A stretch of DNA of 64,000 nucleotides, taken from the NCBI RefSeq assembly GCF_014137975.1, contig NZ_JACGWZ010000003.1, forward strand, positions 27,501 through 91,500, read 5' to 3'. This document shows positions 26,951 to 36,412 of the stretch, piece after piece. The notes below the pieces were generated by a model, which did no database searches, was not told the origin of the DNA, and was given only the letters and a program-made list of their open reading frames with translations. Made by a program: the position numbers and the translations under genes. Numbering within the stretch: the first letter of the stretch is position 1; every line of letters starts with the position of its first letter. The DNA is from Halosaccharopolyspora lacisalsi. GTDB lineage: Bacteria; Actinomycetota; Actinomycetes; Mycobacteriales; Pseudonocardiaceae.

Positions 26951-28495
26951 TCAGGCTTCGGTGTGCAGCAGGGCGGCCAGTCGGTGACGCGGCAGGTCGA
27001 CGAGGCGGGCTTCGAGGTCGCCGGGGTGCTGGACGAGTCCGGCGACGCGCTCGGCGGCCTCCCGCTTGGAGAGTTCGGCACCGGAGGCGGTGGCTTCGCT
27101 GATCAGCGCCTCGCGCCAGGTGTTGCCGACCTTGCCGTGCGCCCGCCACAGCAGGTGAGCCGCCAGGCCCCGCGACCGGGAGGGCGGCTCGGCGAACACG
27201 ACGGCGTGCGTGGCGTCCGGGCCGCTGCGGTGGAAGCGCAGGTGGTACTTGGCGGCCACGACGTCGGCCAGCGCCTGTTGGGCGTGCTCGCCGATGATGT
27301 CGTGGTGCCGGTTGCCGACGAGGAACGCCGCGCTCTCGGAGTTGCAGGCCAGCAGCATCCGCAGCAGCCACGGCCCCGGATCGGCGCGCAGGTCGAACAC
27401 CGAGTACTCGCGGCGGTTCTTGAGCGGCCGGTCCCAGCCCGCCGGACGCAGTCCGCGCACCTCCGTGCCGGTCAGCTCGCCCAGCCTGCCCAGGAACTCC
27501 TCGCTCGGCTCCTCCTGCGAGGACTCCACCGCCTGGTTGCCGTGGGTGTAGATGCCCGGCGGCTGCTTACCGGCCAGCCTGCGGGTGTGTCCCGTGGGAT
27601 GGCAGACGTAGAGGTCGCTGGCGCTGCCGATGGCCTGGGCACCCTCGTAGCTGTGGAATCCCGGCAGGATCGCCTCGAACACCATGCCCAGCCGCAGCAG
27701 TTCCTGCTGCACCTTGTGCCCCAGCGCCGGGGTCCGGTGGCTGAACCCGTAGGCGATGAGCACGCGGCTGTTCGCGTCGGCCACGCACTCGACGGCCCGC
27801 GCGGCGAACAGGCCGACGCCCTCGGGCGTGTAGGGCGGATCGGTGAACACGAGGTCGGCGTTCTCCCGCGCGATCGGCGGGACGCCGAACCGCAGGTCGG
27901 CGTGCAGCGTGTGGACGTCGAAGCCGTGCTCGGCGGCGACGTTGTCGATGTGGGCGAGGACGCGCTCGTCGAGATCGAGCACGGTCACGTGCACCGACGG
28001 CTCCACCAGGCACACCGCCAGGGAGGTCAGGTCGTGATCGCCCAGGCACAGCAGTCGGGTTTCGTGCAGCTCGTAGTTGTCGCGCAGCCACTCGGCGCGG
28101 CGCAGCGCCGTCTCCGGCGTCGCCGTGACGTGGTCGAGAGCGCCGGCCGGGGTCGGACCGGAGGCGACGAAGTCGCGGATCCGGTCCAGGTGTTCGCCCT
28201 CGGGGCGCGCCGCGTCGAGCGCGAAGCGAGCGCGGTAGCGCCCGCTGGCCTCGGACGTGAGCCGGTAGGCGTCACCTCCGGCGTCGACGTCGTCTCCCGC
28301 CGCGGCGAGGAGCTCCGCGACGGTGCGGTGGGGGACGGCGGGGATGCGCACGAGCTCGTCGAGCGAGTGCGGGCCTTCGGCGAGCAGCGCGAGCACGCGG
28401 CGCAGCGGGCGCGCGAGCACGCCTGCTGCGCGGATGCGGGCCTGAACGGCGTCGATCGGCGCGGTGGGTTCTTCGGATGACTGGCCTGTGCTCAT
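26951..28495 (-). CDS. Branched-chain polyamine synthase-like protein (BpsA / bis-aminopropyl spermidine synthase family)
   Basis: The protein of about 514 residues has a winged-helix-like N-terminus (about 30-90). A BpsA-type aminopropyltransferase core follows with GDHDLTS (152-158), VLDLDER (172-178), HADLRFGVPP and the catalytic-region signature FTDPPYTPEG (about 217-226). BpsA of Thermococcus adds aminopropyl groups to spermidine to make branched polyamines. The extra C-terminal half is less familiar. Whether the actinobacterial protein has the same reaction is unknown. The start ATG at 28495 is preferred over 28522; neither has a clear Shine-Dalgarno. Confidence 0.8.
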   Translation of the reverse strand: MSTGQSSEEPTAPIDAVQARIRAAGVLARPLRRVLALLAEGPHSLDELVRIPAVPHRTVAELLAAAGDDVDAGGDAYRLTSEASGRYRARFALDAARPEGEHLDRIRDFVASGPTPAGALDHVTATPETALRRAEWLRDNYELHETRLLCLGDHDLTSLAVCLVEPSVHVTVLDLDERVLAHIDNVAAEHGFDVHTLHADLRFGVPPIARENADLVFTDPPYTPEGVGLFAARAVECVADANSRVLIAYGFSHRTPALGHKVQQELLRLGMVFEAILPGFHSYEGAQAIGSASDLYVCHPTGHTRRLAGKQPPGIYTHGNQAVESSQEEPSEEFLGRLGELTGTEVRGLRPAGWDRPLKNRREYSVFDLRADPGPWLLRMLLACNSESAAFLVGNRHHDIIGEHAQQALADVVAAKYHLRFHRSGPDATHAVVFAEPPSRSRGLAAHLLWRAHGKVGNTWREALISEATASGAELSKREAAERVAGLVQHPGDLEARLVDLPRHRLAALLHTEA

Positions 28496-28582
28496 GGGGA
28501 TGTCCAGCATACGGTGCGTCACTCACGGGTGCCGCCCGACTGTCCACAACCACCACCCGTGTGCACGGTGCGACCGTGAGTT

Positions 28583-28606
28583 TCCCGGTTTCGCGCTAAA
28601 CCGGGA
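28583..28606. repeat. Palindromic repeat, copy 1 (diverged)
   Basis: Nine-bp arms (TCCCGGTTT / AAACCGGGA) surround CGCGCT. It is the left-most and least perfect copy of a GGTTTCGCGCGAAACC-core family, and lies in the divergent gap before the ABC importer. Confidence 0.65.
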
Positions 28607-28670
28607 ATTCCGTCGGTTTCGGGGTTTCGTGCGCCGGAAAAGTGCAGGTGTGAGGGCCGGTCGGTATTAC

Positions 28671-28699
28671 ACGTAAGTCTCGTTACGTCGCATGCGACG
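28671..28699 (+). promoter_or_regulatory. Overlapping operator-like dyads upstream of the ABC importer
   Basis: ACGTAA-GTCTCG-TTACGT (28671-28688) is a perfect 6-6-6 inverted repeat. It overlaps CGTCGCATGCGACG (28686-28699), a perfect 14-bp palindrome. Both end about 75 nt before the first importer gene, a likely place for osmotic or substrate control. Confidence 0.5.
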
Positions 28700-28771
28700 C
28701 CCGATCGGGTTAGAGTCGTCCCGGTTTGTGGCGGTCGGCGAGTGACCGTCGGTGATCAGCGAGGGGGCTCG

Positions 28772-29884
28772 GTGATCGAGTTCCAGTCCGTGCACAAGCA
28801 GTACGGCAATGGCACGGTGGCCGTTCAGGATCTCAGCCTGACGGTCGAGGCCGGAACCATCACGGTCCTGGTCGGACCCTCCGGGTGCGGCAAGACGACG
28901 CTGATGCGGATGGTCAACCGGATGATCGATCCGAGCTCCGGGTCCGTTCTGCTCGACGGCACCGACATCCGGGAGCGCGATCCCGCCCGGCTCCGGCGCG
29001 GCATCGGCTACGTGATTCAGCAGGCGGGGTTGTTCCCGCACCGCACGGTGCTCGACAACGTGGCGACCGTGCCCCGGCTGTTCGGCAACAGCAGGCGCGA
29101 CGCGCGCAGACGTGCCGCTGAGCTGCTCGAACGGGTGGGGCTGCCGAATGACCTCGGAAAGCGTTACCCGGTGCAGCTCTCCGGCGGTCAGCAGCAGCGG
29201 GTCGGCGTGGCGCGCGCCCTAGCGGCCGACCCACCGGTGTTGCTGATGGACGAACCGTTCAGCGCGGTCGACCCGGTGGTGCGCGCGGACCTCCAGGACG
29301 AGTTGCTGCGCTTGCAGGACGAGCTGGGCAAGACCGTCCTGTTCGTCACCCACGACATCGACGAGGCCATCAAGCTCGGCGATCGCGTGGCGGTGCTGCG
29401 GCAGGGCGGGTACCTCGCCCAGTACGCCGCGCCCGACGACCTGCTCGCCGAACCCGCCGACGACTTCGTCACCTCCTTCGTGGGACGCGACCGGGGGTAT
29501 CGGAGGTTGTCCTTCCTGGACTCGCAGGGGGTGTGCCCGGAACAGGCCGACACCATCCGCATCGGTGACACCAGCGCGGACGTTCCCAGTCGAGCCGGGT
29601 GGGTACTGGCGCTGGATCACGAACGGCGTCCGCGCGGATGGCTGCTCCCCGACGCCACGGTGGACGGGCAGCTCACCGAGAACCAGCTGCTCGCGGGAGG
29701 ATCGCTCTACACCGAGGGCACGTCGCTGCGGGGCGCCCTCGACGCCGCCCTGTCCGCGCCGTCCGGGTTGGGCGTCGTGGTCGACGCCGACGGCGCCTAC
29801 GTCGGCGTGGTCACGGCTCGCCACGTGCTCGACCTCATCGAGTCGCGCCGACGATCGGTCACCACCGAAGGTGCGGTGCCGTGA
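28772..29884 (+). CDS. Glycine-betaine/choline-type ABC importer, ATP-binding subunit
   Basis: The 370-residue ATPase has Walker A GPSGCGKTT (35-43), Q-loop IQQAGLFPH, signature LSGGQQQRVG and Walker B VLLMDEPFSAVDP with the H-loop in FVTHDID. The C-terminal third (about 250-370) is a CBS-like regulatory extension ending GVVVDADGAYVGVVTARHVL, as in OpuA/ProV/OpuC ATPases that sense ionic strength. The GTG at 28772 has CGAGGGGG upstream. Its stop overlaps the next start (GTGA). It is the first of four tightly packed genes forming a complete osmolyte uptake system. Confidence 0.93.
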   Translation: MIEFQSVHKQYGNGTVAVQDLSLTVEAGTITVLVGPSGCGKTTLMRMVNRMIDPSSGSVLLDGTDIRERDPARLRRGIGYVIQQAGLFPHRTVLDNVATVPRLFGNSRRDARRRAAELLERVGLPNDLGKRYPVQLSGGQQQRVGVARALAADPPVLLMDEPFSAVDPVVRADLQDELLRLQDELGKTVLFVTHDIDEAIKLGDRVAVLRQGGYLAQYAAPDDLLAEPADDFVTSFVGRDRGYRRLSFLDSQGVCPEQADTIRIGDTSADVPSRAGWVLALDHERRPRGWLLPDATVDGQLTENQLLAGGSLYTEGTSLRGALDAALSAPSGLGVVVDADGAYVGVVTARHVLDLIESRRRSVTTEGAVP

Positions 29885-30555
29885 TCGAGGAGCTGCTGAA
29901 GTTCTTCGGCAGCCCCAGCAACCGCGAGATGGTGCTGGACGCGCTGGCCGAACACACCTACCTGTCCCTGGTGCCGCTGTTGCTGGGCTTCCTCGTGGCG
30001 CTGCCGATCGGACGACTCGCGCAACGGGTGTACTGGCTGCGCGGGATGCTGCTGGGGGCGGCGAACGTCTTCTACACGATTCCTTCGCTGGCGCTGTACG
30101 TGCTCATCCCGGGTCTGTTCGGGTGGCCACTGCTGTCGTCGAACAACGTGGTGATCGCGCTGACGATCTACACCGCGGCGCTGCTGGTGCGTCCCACGCT
30201 CGATGCGCTGGAGTCGGTGCCCGGCCACGTCACCGCCGCCGCGACCGCGATGGGCTACCGCACCGGTCGTAGCTTTCTGACCGTGGAGCTGCCGCTGGCG
30301 GTCCCGGCGATCGCCTCCGGGGTCCGGGTGGCCTCGGTCAGCAGCATCAGCCTCGTCAGTCTGGGGGCGCTGATCGGTACCGGTGGGCTCGGCAAGTTGT
30401 TCACCGACGGATTTCAGCGCTGGTACCCGGCCCAAGTCCTCATCGGCATCGTGCTCACCGTGCTGCTCGCGCTGGTGGTGGACCTGCTGCTGGTCGGGCT
30501 CTGGAGGCTGATCACGCCGTGGACGCGCGCGGGCGGAAGGGTGCTCCCGAGTTGA
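29881..30555 (+). CDS. Glycine-betaine/choline-type ABC importer, permease 1
   Basis: The 224-residue permease has about six membrane segments and the binding-protein-dependent transport loop (ALESVPGHVTAAATAMGYR, then ELPLAVPAIASGVRVA). The GTG start overlaps the ATPase stop by four bases. Together with permease 2 it forms the heterodimeric channel, as in OpuB/OpuC systems. Confidence 0.92.
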   Translation: MIEELLKFFGSPSNREMVLDALAEHTYLSLVPLLLGFLVALPIGRLAQRVYWLRGMLLGAANVFYTIPSLALYVLIPGLFGWPLLSSNNVVIALTIYTAALLVRPTLDALESVPGHVTAAATAMGYRTGRSFLTVELPLAVPAIASGVRVASVSSISLVSLGALIGTGGLGKLFTDGFQRWYPAQVLIGIVLTVLLALVVDLLLVGLWRLITPWTRAGGRVLPS

Positions 30556-31235
30556 TCGTCAACATGATCGCCTGGCTGGCCGATCCCGCGCACTGGCGCG
30601 GTCCGGAGGGTGTTCCGGCGCAGATGCTGTTGCACCTGTACTACTGCGTGCTGTCGGTGGGGGTGGCGGTGGTGATCGCCGTCCCGCTCGGACTCTACAT
30701 CGGACATACCGGGCGCGGCGGGGTGTTCGTGGTGGGTGTCAGCAACGCGATGCGTGCCCTGCCGACGCTCGGCCTGGTCACGGCGCTGGTGATGTTTCTC
30801 GGGCTCGGTGTGGTACCCGCCCTGGCCGGGCTGGTCATTCTGGCCGTGCCCGCCGTCCTCTCCGGGACCCACGCGGGCGTTCGCAGCGTGCCCACCGAGG
30901 CCGTGGACGCCGCCAGGGGCATGGGGATGACGCCGTGGCAACGCTTGTGGCAGGTGGAGCTGCCGAACGCGCTGCCGTTGTTGATCGGCGGTGTACGTAG
31001 CGCGATGTTGCAGGTCGTGGCCACGGCCGCCGTTGCGGCCTACGTCGGTCTGGGCGGGCTCGGTCGCATCCTGTTGGGTGGGTTGGCGGTCGGCGAGTAC
31101 GACCAGATGGCGGTGGCCGCGCTGCTCATCGCGCTGCTGGCCGTCTTCCTCGACGGCGTCCTGGCCGCGCTCTCGCGCTGGGTGGTACCGCGCGGTCTCG
31201 TTCTGGCCAATACAGCTACGCACGACGGGAGCTAA
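30552..31235 (+). CDS. Glycine-betaine/choline-type ABC importer, permease 2
   Basis: The 227-residue permease shows the same architecture as permease 1, with the EAA-type loop VPTEAVDAARGMGMTPWQRLWQVELPNA broken here as TEAVDAARGMGM and QVELPNALPLL. TTG at 30552 overlaps the previous stop (TTGA) and is preferred; ATG at 30564 is possible. It is followed 3 nt later by the substrate-binding lipoprotein. Confidence 0.9.
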   Translation: MIVNMIAWLADPAHWRGPEGVPAQMLLHLYYCVLSVGVAVVIAVPLGLYIGHTGRGGVFVVGVSNAMRALPTLGLVTALVMFLGLGVVPALAGLVILAVPAVLSGTHAGVRSVPTEAVDAARGMGMTPWQRLWQVELPNALPLLIGGVRSAMLQVVATAAVAAYVGLGGLGRILLGGLAVGEYDQMAVAALLIALLAVFLDGVLAALSRWVVPRGLVLANTATHDGS

Positions 31236-31237
31236 GG

Positions 31238-32122
31238 ATGAAGCGGTTACGAATACTGGGGATCGCGCTGGTCACTGCGTTGACCCTGACGTCGTGCGGT
31301 TCGGGTGACCCGTTGGACTCCGGCGGCGGACAGGGCGGACCGATCGTGGTGGGGTCGGCGGACTTCACCGAGAGCGCCCTGCTGATGGAGATTTACGCCG
31401 AGGCGCTGCGGACCACCGGCGCCGAGGTGCGCACGAAGGGGCGCATCGGGGCACGCGAGGTCTACGTCAAGGCGGTGCGCGAGGGCGAGCTGTCGGTCAT
31501 CCCCGACTACACCGGCAACCTGCTGAAGTACCTGGACGACAAGGCGGGAGCTACGAAGTCCCGGCAGGTCCACGACGATCTCAGGCGAGCACTGCCACCG
31601 GAGCTGGAGGTGCTGGAGTACTCGCCCGCCGAGGACTCCGACGTGCTGACGGTGACCCCCGAGACCGCCGCCACCGGGATTCGCTCGATGGCCGACCTGG
31701 GGCCGCGCTGCGGCGACCTGGTGCTGGGTGCCCCCGCCGAGTGGAAGCAGCGGTGGGTCGGTCGCATCGCCGAGGTCTACGGCTGCACGTTCAAGAGCAT
31801 CCGTGAGCTGGAGGCGGGCAGCGTGACCGTCAACGCCCTGCTCAACGACAAGATCCAGGTGGCGAACCTGTTCACCACCTCGGCGGCGATCGAGCGCAAC
31901 GACCTGGTCGAGCTCGCCGATCCCGAGCAGATGTTCCCGGCGCAGAACGTGGTGCCGCTGACGCACGAGGGATCGTTGAACCAGCAGCAGCGCGAGGTGC
32001 TGAACGAGGTTTCGCAGGCGTTGACGACGAAGAAGCTGACCGAGCTCAACGAGCGGATGGTCGTCGACAAGGCCAACCCGGCCGATCTCGCCAAGACCTT
32101 CGTGGACGGCCTGAAGTTGTGA
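31238..32122 (+). CDS. Glycine-betaine/choline-type ABC importer, substrate-binding lipoprotein
   Basis: The 294-residue protein has a lipoprotein signal ending LTSC (lipidated Cys20). The mature part is an OpuAC-type binding protein: VGSADFTESALLMEIYAEAL, then VIPDYTGNLLKYL and the late VVPLTHEGSLN. It captures the osmolyte outside the membrane and delivers it to the two permeases. Betaine, choline and related quaternary amines are all possible ligands. Transcription probably ends at the palindrome 8 nt downstream (32130-32153). Confidence 0.92.
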   Translation: MKRLRILGIALVTALTLTSCGSGDPLDSGGGQGGPIVVGSADFTESALLMEIYAEALRTTGAEVRTKGRIGAREVYVKAVREGELSVIPDYTGNLLKYLDDKAGATKSRQVHDDLRRALPPELEVLEYSPAEDSDVLTVTPETAATGIRSMADLGPRCGDLVLGAPAEWKQRWVGRIAEVYGCTFKSIRELEAGSVTVNALLNDKIQVANLFTTSAAIERNDLVELADPEQMFPAQNVVPLTHEGSLNQQQREVLNEVSQALTTKKLTELNERMVVDKANPADLAKTFVDGLKL

Positions 32123-32129
32123 CCCGAGT

Positions 32130-32153
32130 GCCCGGTTTCGCGCGAAACCGGGC
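32130..32153. repeat. Palindromic repeat, copy 2 (perfect 24-bp palindrome)
   Basis: The whole 24-bp element is a perfect palindrome with 12-base half-site GCCCGGTTTCGC. It starts 8 nt after the binding-protein stop, between convergent genes, so it may serve as a terminator. Confidence 0.75.
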
Positions 32154-32220
32154 AACCGCCGCTGGGATTGGTGAGGTTACTTTTCCCGTTCACCGTGCCG
32201 AGGAGCAGCCGCAGCCATGT

Positions 32221-32240
32221 GCGGTTTCGCGCGAAACCGC
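32221..32240. repeat. Palindromic repeat, copy 3 (perfect 20-bp palindrome)
   Basis: GCGGTTTCGCGCGAAACCGC is a perfect palindrome, 67 nt after copy 2 and 30 nt before the iclR stop. Two copies in one 148-bp gap are more than one terminator per gene end would require in isolation, though the gap is convergent. Confidence 0.75.
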
Positions 32241-32270
32241 GAATCCCTCGGCCACCGGGCGCTCGGGACG

Positions 32271-33080
32271 CTATGCCTGGCAGTCCTCTCCGGTGGCGTG
32301 GCTGCGCCCGCGAATGCGGCGGGTCAGTTCGTCGGCGGTGTGCCGGACCTGCTCGGCGAGGTCCGGCCACGTCCGTCCACAGGGCGTCTCCCCGTCGCAC
32401 GGGTGACGGAACGTCACGCTGATCGCGGCGCGGGGACGCCCGTTGTGGTCGAACACCGGGCAGGCCACCGAGGCGAAACCGGTGGTGACGTGGCCGTCCT
32501 CGACAGCCCACCCGAGGCGGCGCTCGGCGGCCAGGGCGCGTCGCAGTCCGGGAAGGGTGCGTGGTCCTCGATCGGTGCGCAGGACGAAGCTCTCCGCCGA
32601 GGGGAACAGCGCGCGCACCTGGGCGGCGGGCAGGTGCGCCAGCATCGCTCGCCCCGAGGCGGTGAGCTGCGCGGGTAGTCGTACGCCGACGTCGGTGACC
32701 AGCGTCTGCGGCTGCGACGGCCGCTCCTTGATCAGGTACAGCGACTCGTTGCCGTGCAGCACGCCGAGGTGCGCGTTGCGGCCGACCCGGTCCACCAGCC
32801 GCCGCAGCAGCGGGCCGGCCAGTCGTTCGAGCGGGTCGTGACGCAGGTAGGCCGAGCCGAGCTCGAAGGCCGCCACCCCCAGCCCGTAGCGCTTCTCCTC
32901 CGGCAGGTGGGTGACGAAACCGGCGGCGGTGAGTTCGGCCAGCAGGTGGTACGTCGTCGAGCGGGGCAGCTCCAGCGCCTGCGCGATCACTCCGGCGGCC
33001 ACGGGACCGGGGCGGGCAGCCAGGACGCGCAGCACCTCCAGTCCACGTCGCAACGCGGGTACGTCGCTGCTGGAACCCAT
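32271..33080 (-). CDS. IclR-family transcriptional regulator (probable hut regulator)
   Basis: The 269-residue protein has the N-terminal winged helix-turn-helix (about 8-65, LEVLRVLAARPGPVA, STTYHLLAELTAAGFV) and the C-terminal IclR effector domain (GSAYLRHDPLERLAGPLL, LTASGRAMLAHLP, ACPVFDHNGRPRAAISV). It is divergent from hutH with an 83-bp gap holding the perfect dyad TGTCTG-N6-CAGACA. Position makes it the likely regulator of histidine use, with histidine or urocanate as a plausible effector. It is also next to the importer operon. Confidence 0.9.
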   Translation of the reverse strand: MGSSSDVPALRRGLEVLRVLAARPGPVAAGVIAQALELPRSTTYHLLAELTAAGFVTHLPEEKRYGLGVAAFELGSAYLRHDPLERLAGPLLRRLVDRVGRNAHLGVLHGNESLYLIKERPSQPQTLVTDVGVRLPAQLTASGRAMLAHLPAAQVRALFPSAESFVLRTDRGPRTLPGLRRALAAERRLGWAVEDGHVTTGFASVACPVFDHNGRPRAAISVTFRHPCDGETPCGRTWPDLAEQVRHTADELTRRIRGRSHATGEDCQA

Positions 33081-33092
33081 CTGACCTCCGGT

Positions 33093-33110
33093 TGTCTGGT
33101 ATTTCAGACA
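33093..33110 (+). promoter_or_regulatory. Candidate IclR operator before hutH
   Basis: TGTCTG-GTATTT-CAGACA is a perfect 6-6-6 inverted repeat, 13 nt from the iclR start and 54 nt before hutH. This is the expected place for a regulator acting on both genes. Confidence 0.6.
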
Positions 33111-33163
33111 GAGTCACGGTAACCGGACTTGGGTACTGCGGCCGAGCGGGGTGGGATGGACCC

Positions 33164-34714
33164 ATGCAGTACAGCGAAACCGCCGACGAGTTCTCCGCCG
33201 TCGGTCCCGAAGCGTTGACCCGGCAGCAGGTGGTCGACGTGGCGCGGGGCCGTGCGGAGGTGCGGCTGACCGAGCTCGCCGAGCAGGCGGTCGGTTCCAC
33301 CCGCAAGCACATCGCGGCCCTGGCGGCCGCCGAGCAACCCACCTACGGGGTTTCCACCGGATTCGGTGCTCTGGCCGTGCGTCACATCCCGGCCGATCGG
33401 CGAGTGGCCCTGCAGCACTCCTTCGTGCGCTCGCACGCGGCGGGCGCGGGCGCCGAGGTGGAGACCGAGGTCGTCCGCGCGTTGATGGCACTGCGGCTGA
33501 GCACCATCGCCACCGGCCACACCGGCGCCCGTCCCGAGACCGCCCACGCGCTGGCCGCGCTGCTCAACACCGGGATCGTGCCGGTCGTCCACGAGTACGG
33601 GTCCCTGGGGTGCTCGGGGGACCTGGCTCCGCTGGCCTCCGTCGCGCTGGCCCTGACCGGTGAGGGCGAGGTCTTCGACCCGGCCGGTCGTCGCCGTCCC
33701 GCCGCCGAGGCGCTGGCCGAGTCCGGGATCGAGCCGGTGGTGCTGGCCGAGAAGGAGGGGCTGGCGCTGACCAACGGCACCGACGGGATGCTGGGCATGC
33801 TGGTGCTGGCCCTGCGCGACCTGGCGGAGCTGATCGACGTGGCCGACGTGACGGCGGCGATGAGCGTCGAGGCGCTGCTGGGCACCGACCGCGCGTTCGC
33901 GGCCGACCTCCAGGCGCTGCGCCCGCATCCGGGGCAGGCTTCCTCGGCGGCGAGGATGCGGGCGTTGCTGGCGGATTCGGAGATCGTGGCCAGCCACCGA
34001 GGTCCCGACTGCACCCGGGTGCAGGACGCTTACTCGATGCGATGCGCCCCGCAGGTGCACGGATCGCTGCGGGACACCCTCTCCCACACCGAGACCGTGG
34101 CCGACCGTGAGCTCGCCGCGGCCATCGACAACCCCGTGGTGCTCGGCGACGGCAGGGTCGAGTCCAACGGCAACTTCCACGGCGCCCCCCTGGCGCACGT
34201 GCTGGACTTCCTGGCCGTCCCGCTGACCGACGTGGCGAGCATGGCCGAGCGCCGCACCGACCGGATGCTCGACGTCGCCCGCTCGCACGGACTGCCCGCC
34301 TTCCTGGCCGACGATCCCGGTGTCGACTCCGGGCACATGATCGCCCACTACACCCAGGCGGGCGTGGTCACCGAGCTCAAGCGGCTGGCCGTTCCCGCCT
34401 CGGTGGACTCGATCCCGACCAGCGCGATGCAGGAGGACCACGTCTCGATGGGGTGGTCGGCCGCGCGCAAGCTGCGCCGCGCCGTCGACGGGATGACCAC
34501 CGTGCTGGCCGTCGAACTGCTCACGGCCGCACGGGCGCTGGACCTGCGCGCGCCGCTGCGACCGGCCCCGGCCACCGCCGCGGTGCGGGACCTGCTGCGC
34601 ACCCGCGTCGAGGGTCCGGGCCCCGACCGGCACATGGCACCGGAGGTCGCCGCGGCCGAGGAGCTCATCCGCTCCGGCGACGTGCGCGCCGCCTGCGAAC
34701 CGCTGTCGGCGTAG
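33164..34714 (+). CDS. hutH: Histidine ammonia-lyase
   Basis: The 516-residue enzyme deaminates histidine to urocanate, the first hut step. The MIO prosthetic group forms from C150-S151-G152 in [14 protein letters not shown]; many homologues have Ala-Ser-Gly there, while Cys-Ser-Gly is familiar from streptomycete enzymes. [24 protein letters not shown] and DNPVVLGDG are further signatures. The ATG at 33164 is preceded by GTGGGATGGA. hutU follows after 22 nt. Confidence 0.96.
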   Translation: MQYSETADEFSAVGPEALTRQQVVDVARGRAEVRLTELAEQAVGSTRKHIAALAAAEQPTYGVSTGFGALAVRHIPADRRVALQHSFVRSHAAGAGAEVETEVVRALMALRLSTIATGHTGARPETAHALAALLNTGIVPVVHEYGSLGCSGDLAPLASVALALTGEGEVFDPAGRRRPAAEALAESGIEPVVLAEKEGLALTNGTDGMLGMLVLALRDLAELIDVADVTAAMSVEALLGTDRAFAADLQALRPHPGQASSAARMRALLADSEIVASHRGPDCTRVQDAYSMRCAPQVHGSLRDTLSHTETVADRELAAAIDNPVVLGDGRVESNGNFHGAPLAHVLDFLAVPLTDVASMAERRTDRMLDVARSHGLPAFLADDPGVDSGHMIAHYTQAGVVTELKRLAVPASVDSIPTSAMQEDHVSMGWSAARKLRRAVDGMTTVLAVELLTAARALDLRAPLRPAPATAAVRDLLRTRVEGPGPDRHMAPEVAAAEELIRSGDVRAACEPLSA

Positions 34715-34736
34715 ACCACCACCACGAGGAGGAAAC

Positions 34737-36371
34737 ATGGTTCGCGCGCAGCGCGGTACCGAACTCACCGCACGGAGCTGGAGCACCGAGGCGCCGCTGC
34801 GGATGCTGCACAACAACCTCGACCCCGAGGTGGCCGAGCGGCCGGAGGACCTCGTCGTCTACGGCGGCACCGGCAAGGCCGCGCGGGACCGGGCGAGTTT
34901 CGAGGCGATCAGCCGGGAACTGACCACGCTGGGAACCGACGAGACGCTGCTGGTGCAGTCCGGCAAGCCGGTCGGCGTGCTTCCCACGCACGAGTGGGCG
35001 CCACGGGTGCTCATCGCGAACGCGAACCTGGTCGGTGACTGGTCCACCTGGCCGGAGTTCCGCCGCCTGGAGTCGCTCGGGCTGACCATGTACGGGCAGA
35101 TGACCGCGGGATCGTGGATCTACATCGGTACCCAGGGCATCCTGCAGGGCACCTACGAGACCTTCGCGGCCGTGGCCGAGCGCCGCTTCGGCGGCACGTT
35201 GGCGGGCACGCTGACGGTCACCGCCGGGCTCGGCGGCATGGGCGGGGCGCAGCCACTGGCCGTGACCATGAACGACGGGGTGGCGCTGGTCGTGGAGTGC
35301 GACGAGGCGCGGGCGCACCGGCGCGTCGAGCACGCCTACCTCGACGAGGTGGCGAGCGGTCTCGACGAGGCCGTCGAGAAGGCCGAGGCGGCCAAGTGGC
35401 AGCGCAGGCCGTACTCGGTGGCGGTCATCGGCAACGCCGCCGAGGTGCTGCCGGAGCTGTTGCGCAGGGGCTTGCGTGCCGACATCGTCACCGACCAGAC
35501 CTCCGCGCACGACCCGCTGTCGTACCTGCCGGTCGGCGTCGAGCCAGGGGACTGGCGGGACTACGCGGCCGACAAGCCGGCGGAGTTCACCGACCGAGCC
35601 AGGGAATCCATCGCCCGGCACGTCGAGGCCATGGTCGGTTTCCTCGACGCGGGGGCGGAGGTCTTCGACTACGGCAACTCCCTGCGGGGAGAGGCCCGGA
35701 CCGCCGGTTACGGGCGGGCCTTCGACTACCCGGGTTTCGTCCCCGCCTACATCCGGCCGCTGTTCTGCGAGGGCAAGGGACCGTTCCGGTGGGCGGCCCT
35801 CTCGGGTGACCCCGCGGACATCGCCGCCACCGACCGCGCCGTGCTCGACCTGTTCGGCGACGACGAGCACCTGTCTCGCTGGATCCGGATGGCGGGGGAG
35901 AAGGTCTCGTTCCAGGGCCTGCCCGCCCGGATCTGCTGGCTCGGTTACGGCCAGCGCCACCGGGCCGGGCTGCGGTTCAACGACATGGTCGCCTCCGGCG
36001 AGCTGAAGGCGCCCGTGGTGCTCGGGCGGGATCACCTGGACACCGGGTCGGTGGCCTCGCCCTACCGGGAGACCGAGGGCATGGCCGACGGCTCGGACGC
36101 CATCGCGGACTGGCCGCTGCTCAACGCGCTCGCCAACACCGCTTCGGGAGCCACGTGGGTGTCGATCCACCACGGCGGCGGTGTCGGCATGGGGCGGTCG
36201 TTGCACGCCGGGCAGGTCACGGTCGCCGACGGCACGCAACTGGCCGCGCAGAAGCTGGAGCGGGTGCTGTCCAACGACCCGGGTACCGGCGTCATGCGCC
36301 ACGTCGACGCGGGCTACGACCGAGCCCGCGAAGTGGCCACCGAGCGAGGCGTACGAATCCCCGGCCTGTGA
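34737..36371 (+). CDS. hutU: Urocanate hydratase
   Basis: The 544-residue enzyme turns urocanate into imidazolone propionate using tightly bound NAD as an electrophile. Visible are [31 protein letters not shown] (here shortened to [19 protein letters not shown]), the NAD loop [17 protein letters not shown], and the active-site [19 protein letters not shown]. The ATG follows GAGGAGGAAAC. It is the second gene of the hut operon; the M20 gene follows 41 nt later. Confidence 0.96.
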   Translation: MVRAQRGTELTARSWSTEAPLRMLHNNLDPEVAERPEDLVVYGGTGKAARDRASFEAISRELTTLGTDETLLVQSGKPVGVLPTHEWAPRVLIANANLVGDWSTWPEFRRLESLGLTMYGQMTAGSWIYIGTQGILQGTYETFAAVAERRFGGTLAGTLTVTAGLGGMGGAQPLAVTMNDGVALVVECDEARAHRRVEHAYLDEVASGLDEAVEKAEAAKWQRRPYSVAVIGNAAEVLPELLRRGLRADIVTDQTSAHDPLSYLPVGVEPGDWRDYAADKPAEFTDRARESIARHVEAMVGFLDAGAEVFDYGNSLRGEARTAGYGRAFDYPGFVPAYIRPLFCEGKGPFRWAALSGDPADIAATDRAVLDLFGDDEHLSRWIRMAGEKVSFQGLPARICWLGYGQRHRAGLRFNDMVASGELKAPVVLGRDHLDTGSVASPYRETEGMADGSDAIADWPLLNALANTASGATWVSIHHGGGVGMGRSLHAGQVTVADGTQLAAQKLERVLSNDPGTGVMRHVDAGYDRAREVATERGVRIPGL

Positions 36372-36412
36372 TGCGATTTTCCCTAAAGTTGTGACCACCC
36401 GAAGGAGTGAAG

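Noticed and set aside
25865-28480. An 871-codon plus-strand open frame across the pentapeptide and BpsA-like genes
   Set aside because: It is antisense to two well-supported genes and has no recognisable domain.
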